This document shows, one piece after another, positions 59,819 through 64,000 of a DNA stretch of 64,000 nucleotides. The position numbers and the translations under genes are program-made. Origin of the DNA: 2-02-FULL-66-14 sp964651335 (GTDB lineage: Bacteria > Pseudomonadota > Gammaproteobacteria > Burkholderiales > SG8-39). The number at the start of each line of letters is the position of its first letter. Position 1 is the stretch's first letter. Location of the stretch: contig CAZYVT010000009.1 of NCBI GenBank assembly GCA_964651335.1, positions 1 through 64,000 on the forward strand, written 5' to 3'. The notes under the pieces are model-generated. The model was not told the DNA's origin, ran no database searches, and saw nothing but the letters and a program-made list of their open reading frames with translations.

Positions 59819-60600
59819 CACCCGGACTTTTTTACCAGCAGGGTGCTGCCGGGAAGATACGGCAGCCGGACGGTAGCGCCACCGCGGCGCGCGAGCGCGG
59901 CAAGCAGCGGAATGCAGGCGGCCGCGGAATTGCCGGCGAAATGCCCCATTTCGGCGGGGAGCGGCGTCCAGTCTTCGCCCTGCGCGAGGTCGATCTGCAG
60001 CCGATCATGCGCCAGCGTCGTGATCGGCGCCAGCGCGAGAGCAGTGGCGAAGCCGCATTGCACTCGCCTGAAGCAGTGAATCGGAGGCGGGTAAGGCAAG
60101 TCGCAAGCGACCAGCAGCACGGGCTGCCGTTCGACCTGGACATGGCAGGCCGCCTCGAGCAGCCCCGCAGCGAACGAGCCGTCATAGGCGCTCAACGCGA
60201 CCGAGGGTCCTTTCGCCTTCGCGCCGATGCTCCAATACCCCGCCGCGGCATTGTGCACGGAATTGTGAAAATGGATCGGCGAAACGGCGCCGCCCGGGGA
60301 GGCGATCGCGCTGCAGATCTTGTCGACGATCGAGCCGTCTCCGTCGCTGGATGCGAAAACCGTGGCGAACGTGGCGCTATTCAGCCCCGAGCTCGCCGCG
60401 GCTTCATGAGCGGCATTGAGCGCCCAGGCGACATGCTCGGTACAACGCCGCCGCTCCGAGCCATCCAGCAGCGCGGGCGCCTGACGAGGAACGCTCGATG
60501 CCTGATAGCGGATTTCGCCCGCTAACACCTTCGATCCCGCCTGCCAGCCCTCCAGTCCGGAAGCGAGCAGCCCTTGGCCGAGGACCTGGAGTTCGATCAC
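59818..60600 (-). CDS. Beta-ketoacyl synthase-like protein (chain-length-factor type)
   Basis: This 260-residue protein matches the beta-ketoacyl synthase-like N-terminal family found in polyene loci: FASSDGDGSIVDKICSAI, SPIHFHNSVHNAAAGYWSIG and SVALSAYDGSFAAG. Where active ketosynthases carry the nucleophilic cysteine there is SAYDGSF (Y139), so condensation by this subunit is unlikely. It is shorter than a full ketosynthase. I infer a chain-length or partner role beside the active ketosynthase encoded just upstream. The GTG start overlaps the ketosynthase stop (GTGA). Confidence 0.85.
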   Translation of the reverse strand: MIELQVLGQGLLASGLEGWQAGSKVLAGEIRYQASSVPRQAPALLDGSERRRCTEHVAWALNAAHEAAASSGLNSATFATVFASSDGDGSIVDKICSAIASPGGAVSPIHFHNSVHNAAAGYWSIGAKAKGPSVALSAYDGSFAAGLLEAACHVQVERQPVLLVACDLPYPPPIHCFRRVQCGFATALALAPITTLAHDRLQIDLAQGEDWTPLPAEMGHFAGNSAAACIPLLAALARRGGATVRLPYLPGSTLLVKKSG

Positions 60601-61775
60601 GTCATGCGCCCGAACAGGAGGCTGCAATTGCTGCCGCCGAAGCCGAACGAATTGGAGAGCACGCGCTGCAGCGGCCGTACCTCGCTCCGCATCCGGATCG
60701 CACTGCTCAGCTCCGGATCCAGCGTGGTGGTGTTGAGCGTCGCCGGAATGAATCCGTGCCGCAGGCAGAGACAGGAAATGATCGCTTCGATGATGCCTGC
60801 GGCGCCCAGCGTGTGCCCGGTCCAGCCCTTGGTGGAACTGACCGGGACCGTGGCGCCGAAAAGACGCGTCAATGCGCGATCTTCCGAACGATCATTGGCG
60901 GGTGTCCCCGTGCCGTGGGCATTGACGTACCCGATCTCATGCGGCCCGAGTCCCGAAATCGACAGTGCGCCCTGCATGGCGGCGAGCGCCCCGTCGCCAT
61001 CGGGATGCGGCGCGGAAATATGGTGCGCGTCGCTGCTCTCGCCGTAGCCGAGCAGTACGAGGTCGCTGCGCTCGTCCCGCTCGACCAGGGCGAACCCCGC
61101 TGCCTCCCCTATGGAGATCCCCTTGCGGTCGCGGGCGAAGGGTCTGCAGGGTTCGCTCGAGACCAGGTCGAGCGCAGAGAAGCCATGCAGAGTCGTCAGG
61201 CAAAGGCTGTCAACACCGCCTACGACCACGGCGTCGGCAACGCCTGCGCGAATGAAGCGGCTGGCGCTCGCAAACACCTTCGCGCTGGACGAGCAAGCGG
61301 TGGAGATCGTGGCCGCGGGACCCTGCAGCCCGAGGTGGCGTCGCACGAAGTCAGAGACCGAATACAGATTCTGTTGGTGCCGATAGTCCACCGTCGGGGG
61401 CAGAACGCCTTTCGCGTCCCGCGCCTGGTAGGCGAGTTCCGTCTGCAGGATCCCGGAGGTGCTGGTGCCGATGAGCACCGCGATGCGGTGGGCGCCGTGG
61501 CTTGCGCGCGCGCGCGCGACGGCCTGCGAAAAGCCGTCCTGGTGCAGCCCGAGCTGGGCCAGTCGGTTGTTGCGGCAGTCGAAGGCAACCAATCCTCCTG
61601 CCACAGGCTCGCTCTCCACGCCATCGACGCGGCCGATCCAGGTGGGCAATTCCATGCTGGAGAAGTCGTTGGGGCGCAACCCCGTGCGACCGGCGCGCAA
61701 CGCCTCGAGTGTCGCGCCGACCCCGCGGCCCAGCGCATTTACAGCTGCCATTCCGGTGATGGCGAGAGGGTTCAC
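60597..61775 (-). CDS. 3-oxoacyl-ACP synthase (beta-ketoacyl synthase)
   Basis: This 392-residue condensing enzyme has an intact Cys-His-His triad: C161 (STACSSSAK), H287 (NAHGTGTPAND) and H321 (GWTGHTLGAAG). It resembles the FabF/ApeO-type synthases of aryl polyene loci. I start at GTG 61775 (VNPLAITGMAAVNALGRG), because the family starts here and the GTG overlaps the MMPL gene stop; a longer frame reaches 61916. Confidence 0.9.
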   Translation of the reverse strand: MNPLAITGMAAVNALGRGVGATLEALRAGRTGLRPNDFSSMELPTWIGRVDGVESEPVAGGLVAFDCRNNRLAQLGLHQDGFSQAVARARASHGAHRIAVLIGTSTSGILQTELAYQARDAKGVLPPTVDYRHQQNLYSVSDFVRRHLGLQGPAATISTACSSSAKVFASASRFIRAGVADAVVVGGVDSLCLTTLHGFSALDLVSSEPCRPFARDRKGISIGEAAGFALVERDERSDLVLLGYGESSDAHHISAPHPDGDGALAAMQGALSISGLGPHEIGYVNAHGTGTPANDRSEDRALTRLFGATVPVSSTKGWTGHTLGAAGIIEAIISCLCLRHGFIPATLNTTTLDPELSSAIRMRSEVRPLQRVLSNSFGFGGSNCSLLFGRMT

Positions 61776-64000
61776 GCAGAGCGCCCGCGCGCGCATGCGG
61801 CGGCTACGAACAGCGCCGCGGTCGCCCCGATCGTAACGGTCAGGCCTATGGCATGAAGCACCGCAGTAGATGACCATGCCAGCGTACCGAATGCAAGCAC
61901 CGTCGTCAGGCCGCACACCAGGAGAGACAGAAGCGTGCGCGTGCGCATGGCGGGGTCCATGGCGCGGCGCTGGAAGAACAGCGAGTAATTCAGCCCGATG
62001 CCGAGCACGAGCAGGAGGGCGATGAGATGAAAGATCGCAAGACGGTGACCGGCAATCTGCAGCAGGGCAACGCTGATCACGAGGCTCGCCAGGACCGGGG
62101 CAAGGACCCCGACCACGGCATCGACTCTGCGCAGGCCCCAGCCAAGTACCAGGACGATCGCAACCAGGCAGATCCCGATCAGGTGCATGGTTTCCGACCG
62201 ATAACCCGCCAGGAGCGCATCGGATTCCGCCTTGATATCGAGCAGGGAAAGGTACGGCTTGGCGCGGCGGCCGACCTCGGTCGCGAGTTGTTCAGAGTGT
62301 GCCACGCCCTGCACCGGCACCAAAGCGATCCAGTCGGCACCGGATCGCGTCAGCAGAGACCGCAGCTTCAACTCGACCGCGCTATTGCGGAGATCGTCGA
62401 AGCGAAGCGCTCCGCGCACGCGGCTGGCCTCGGCGTCGCGCAAGAACGGTTCGAACACGCCCTGCTGGTACGGCAGGCCACGCAGCGCAGTCTCGAGATT
62501 CGCCCTCAAGAGTTCCGGTGGCGGCAGGGCCGCAATCCGGCGCGCCTGCGTAATGGCGCTGGGAAGATACCGGCTGGCGAGCTCGTATCCGGCGATCACG
62601 CGCCGCTGCACCAGTTCATCGAGCCAGGGCTCCGATTCCTCGCTTCGTTGCAGCACGCTTTCGCGATCAGGTCCCTTGAGGACGAGAAGGTGGCGCACGT
62701 CCGGTGCGCCCAGTTCGCTGCGGAGATCGCGATCCGCCTTGCGCAGCGATTCGGGCACCGGGTTCATGTTCGACAGATCGTCATCCCAGAGCCGGTCGGC
62801 GCGTGCGATCAGGAATACTGCCGCGATCAGCGCGAGCGCATAGGCGAGAGGGCCGAATCGACCGATCTGATCGCACACACCTTCGACGCGCGCAGGAAGC
62901 GTGAAGCCCGTGGACGTGATCGCACGAGAGCCTGCGAGCGCCGGCAAGACCCAACGCGTGACCAGCCCCGCCGTGAGAATGCCGGTCATCGACAACAGGC
63001 CGAGCTGCGACAGACCCGCGAAACTGGACAACAGCATCGCAATGGCGCCGAATGCCGTGGTCAGCACGGCAAGCCGCAGCGTCGGCCAGATGCGCTGCAG
63101 GGTCGCACCCACGCTCTCACCGGGACCGGCATGGGCGCATACGTAGCTCGGGTAGTCGACCGCCTCTCCGATCAGTGTCGCACCAAAACCCAGCGTAATG
63201 GCGTGGATCGAGCCGAACCCGGCGCCGACCGCCGCGGTTCCGACCAGCAGGCCGCTCGCCGCGGGGAGCGTGCAGAGCGCGACAATCCAGGGCGATCGGT
63301 AAACGCGGTACAACACGAGCAGCACGAGGATTCCGGAGACCGCGGCCAGCAGCCACGCTTCGCGTTCGATCGTCGCGCGTGATGCAACCGTGAATACGCC
63401 TGAGCCCGACAACAGGATACGCGCCGAAGGATCTTTCGCCACCGCGTCAAAGCTGGCGCGAATCGCGTCGAGCGCCTCCGCCTGCCGCGTGACGTCGAAT
63501 CCTCCGGCCACGGTCTGCGCAACCAGCAGCGCGCGGCGTCCGTCGCGGGAAAACCAGACGTCCGCACGCTTGGCTGGTGCGGCAACCGCGTACTTCTCCG
63601 CGATACGAGCGAGCTCGCCCGTTGGATCGCGCGGCAGGATCTCGCGCAGCACGACCCCATTTGCGGACGCGAGCTGGTGCAGACCCGATTCGAGCGCCTC
63701 GTGCAGCCCGCTCGAGGAGAACCGCTCCGCGTCTGTGGTGGGGCTGAGCACGTAGCGATGGCGCATGATGACGTCGAGGTCCGCCTGCAGCTCGGTGAAC
63801 TCGCCGTTGCGCACGCTCGCGAAAATCGGCAATGTCCTCAACCGCGCAACGAGCGCCTTGCTGATGGCCGCAAGCGCGTCCGCTGCGGCACCTTCGACTG
63901 CGATCAGGACGAGGCGCGACGCGGCTCCGCTGCGCAGTTGCTCCATGAGCAGGCGCTGCTGTTGCGATACCGAAGCCGGGAGAAATCCCGTCAGGTCGCT
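61772..64000 (-). CDS. MMPL/RND-type lipid exporter (partial, N-terminus beyond window)
   Basis: At least 742 residues of a large inner-membrane exporter are present, open at the window edge. The visible peptide begins SDLTGFLPASVSQQQRLLM, then a periplasmic domain. A first membrane block follows (GILVLLVLYRVYRSPWIVAL, GFGATLIGEAVDYPSY with the acidic residue of RND-type proton relays), then a second periplasmic domain and a second block (FHLIALLLVLGIGLNYSLFFQRRAM). Predicted exporters of this type accompany aryl polyene clusters and move acyl products. It is translationally coupled to the ketosynthase. Confidence 0.88.
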   Translation of the reverse strand, partial: SDLTGFLPASVSQQQRLLMEQLRSGAASRLVLIAVEGAAADALAAISKALVARLRTLPIFASVRNGEFTELQADLDVIMRHRYVLSPTTDAERFSSSGLHEALESGLHQLASANGVVLREILPRDPTGELARIAEKYAVAAPAKRADVWFSRDGRRALLVAQTVAGGFDVTRQAEALDAIRASFDAVAKDPSARILLSGSGVFTVASRATIEREAWLLAAVSGILVLLVLYRVYRSPWIVALCTLPAASGLLVGTAAVGAGFGSIHAITLGFGATLIGEAVDYPSYVCAHAGPGESVGATLQRIWPTLRLAVLTTAFGAIAMLLSSFAGLSQLGLLSMTGILTAGLVTRWVLPALAGSRAITSTGFTLPARVEGVCDQIGRFGPLAYALALIAAVFLIARADRLWDDDLSNMNPVPESLRKADRDLRSELGAPDVRHLLVLKGPDRESVLQRSEESEPWLDELVQRRVIAGYELASRYLPSAITQARRIAALPPPELLRANLETALRGLPYQQGVFEPFLRDAEASRVRGALRFDDLRNSAVELKLRSLLTRSGADWIALVPVQGVAHSEQLATEVGRRAKPYLSLLDIKAESDALLAGYRSETMHLIGICLVAIVLVLGWGLRRVDAVVGVLAPVLASLVISVALLQIAGHRLAIFHLIALLLVLGIGLNYSLFFQRRAMDPAMRTRTLLSLLVCGLTTVLAFGTLAWSSTAVLHAIGLTVTIGATAALFVAAACARGRSA

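Overview
The window is high-GC chromosomal DNA from a betaproteobacterium, most likely of the order Burkholderiales or a close relative. The evidence is the lysC/tRNA-Ser junction at the left end, the gene string rlmN-pilW-rodZ-ispG-hisS-yfgM-bamB-der, tandem Bug-type (TctC) solute receptors, and many GTG/TTG starts with 4-bp stop/start overlaps. No species can be named from the sequence alone.

Layout. (1) 1-18.9 kb: the end of lysC and tRNA-Ser(GCU), followed by a catabolic locus for small carbamoyl/ureide compounds. The locus holds an OPT transporter, a sugar-acid-type IlvD dehydratase, a biuret-hydrolase-like cysteine hydrolase, an NCS2-like permease, a DUF2877 protein, an FdrA-DUF1116-carbamate kinase operon on the minus strand, an AtzF-type allophanate hydrolase, a second NCS2 permease, a GntR/FCD regulator and an SDR oxidoreductase. 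A perfect palindrome of the kind bound by FCD-type GntR proteins lies between the divergent fdrA and atzF genes. After it come a DMT exporter, a flavin reductase, a two-gene chromate transporter and a ThrH-like phosphatase. (2) 18.9-29.7 kb: tRNA-Arg(ACG) followed by about 10.7 kb of accessory DNA. The last 45 bases of the tRNA recur exactly twice, with a fourth 18-base copy at the far end, so the region looks like stacked integrations at one tRNA. It carries an AlpA-like regulator, VapBC, a broken ABC receptor, a TTC38-like TPR protein, an MscS channel, a secreted protein, a GFA-family protein and a FAD oxidoreductase. No integrase is visible. (3) 29.7-42.5 kb: a catabolic/accessory stretch with an orphan LivF, a deleted 4,5-dihydroxyphthalate decarboxylase, a class II aldolase, a MetE-like protein, a thioesterase, a DUF427-adenylate cyclase fusion, a SnoaL-like protein, two Bug receptors, dihydroxy-acid dehydratase and an acyl-CoA ligase. 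(4) 42.5-47.6 kb: an HU-family protein, an overlapping HNH-DUF6352-DNA glycosylase set, accA and tilS. tilS is followed by a transposase remnant and an AT-richer membrane protein. (5) 49-57.9 kb: the housekeeping operon ndk to der. (6) 57.9-64 kb: on the minus strand, a lipid/polyene biosynthesis cluster resembling aryl polyene loci (MMPL exporter, ketosynthase, ketosynthase-like partner, dehydratase, ketoreductase, glycosyltransferase), cut by the window edge.

How the genes may work together. In region 1 the permeases could import a ureide. The cysteine hydrolase and AtzF could hydrolyse C-N bonds of biuret/allophanate-like compounds to ammonia and CO2. The FdrA/DUF1116/DUF2877 proteins, relatives of the E. 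coli AllFGH oxamate carbamoyltransferase, could move a carbamoyl group to phosphate so that carbamate kinase makes ATP. The combination suggests one cell having both a hydrolytic and an energy-conserving route for carbamoylated nitrogen compounds. This is inference from gene families and has not been shown.

Synteny. In many betaproteobacteria tilS is directly followed by lysC. Here they lie about 46 kb apart with an IS remnant next to tilS, and der is followed by the polyene-like cluster instead of hfq/hflX. Both suggest rearrangement or insertion at housekeeping borders.
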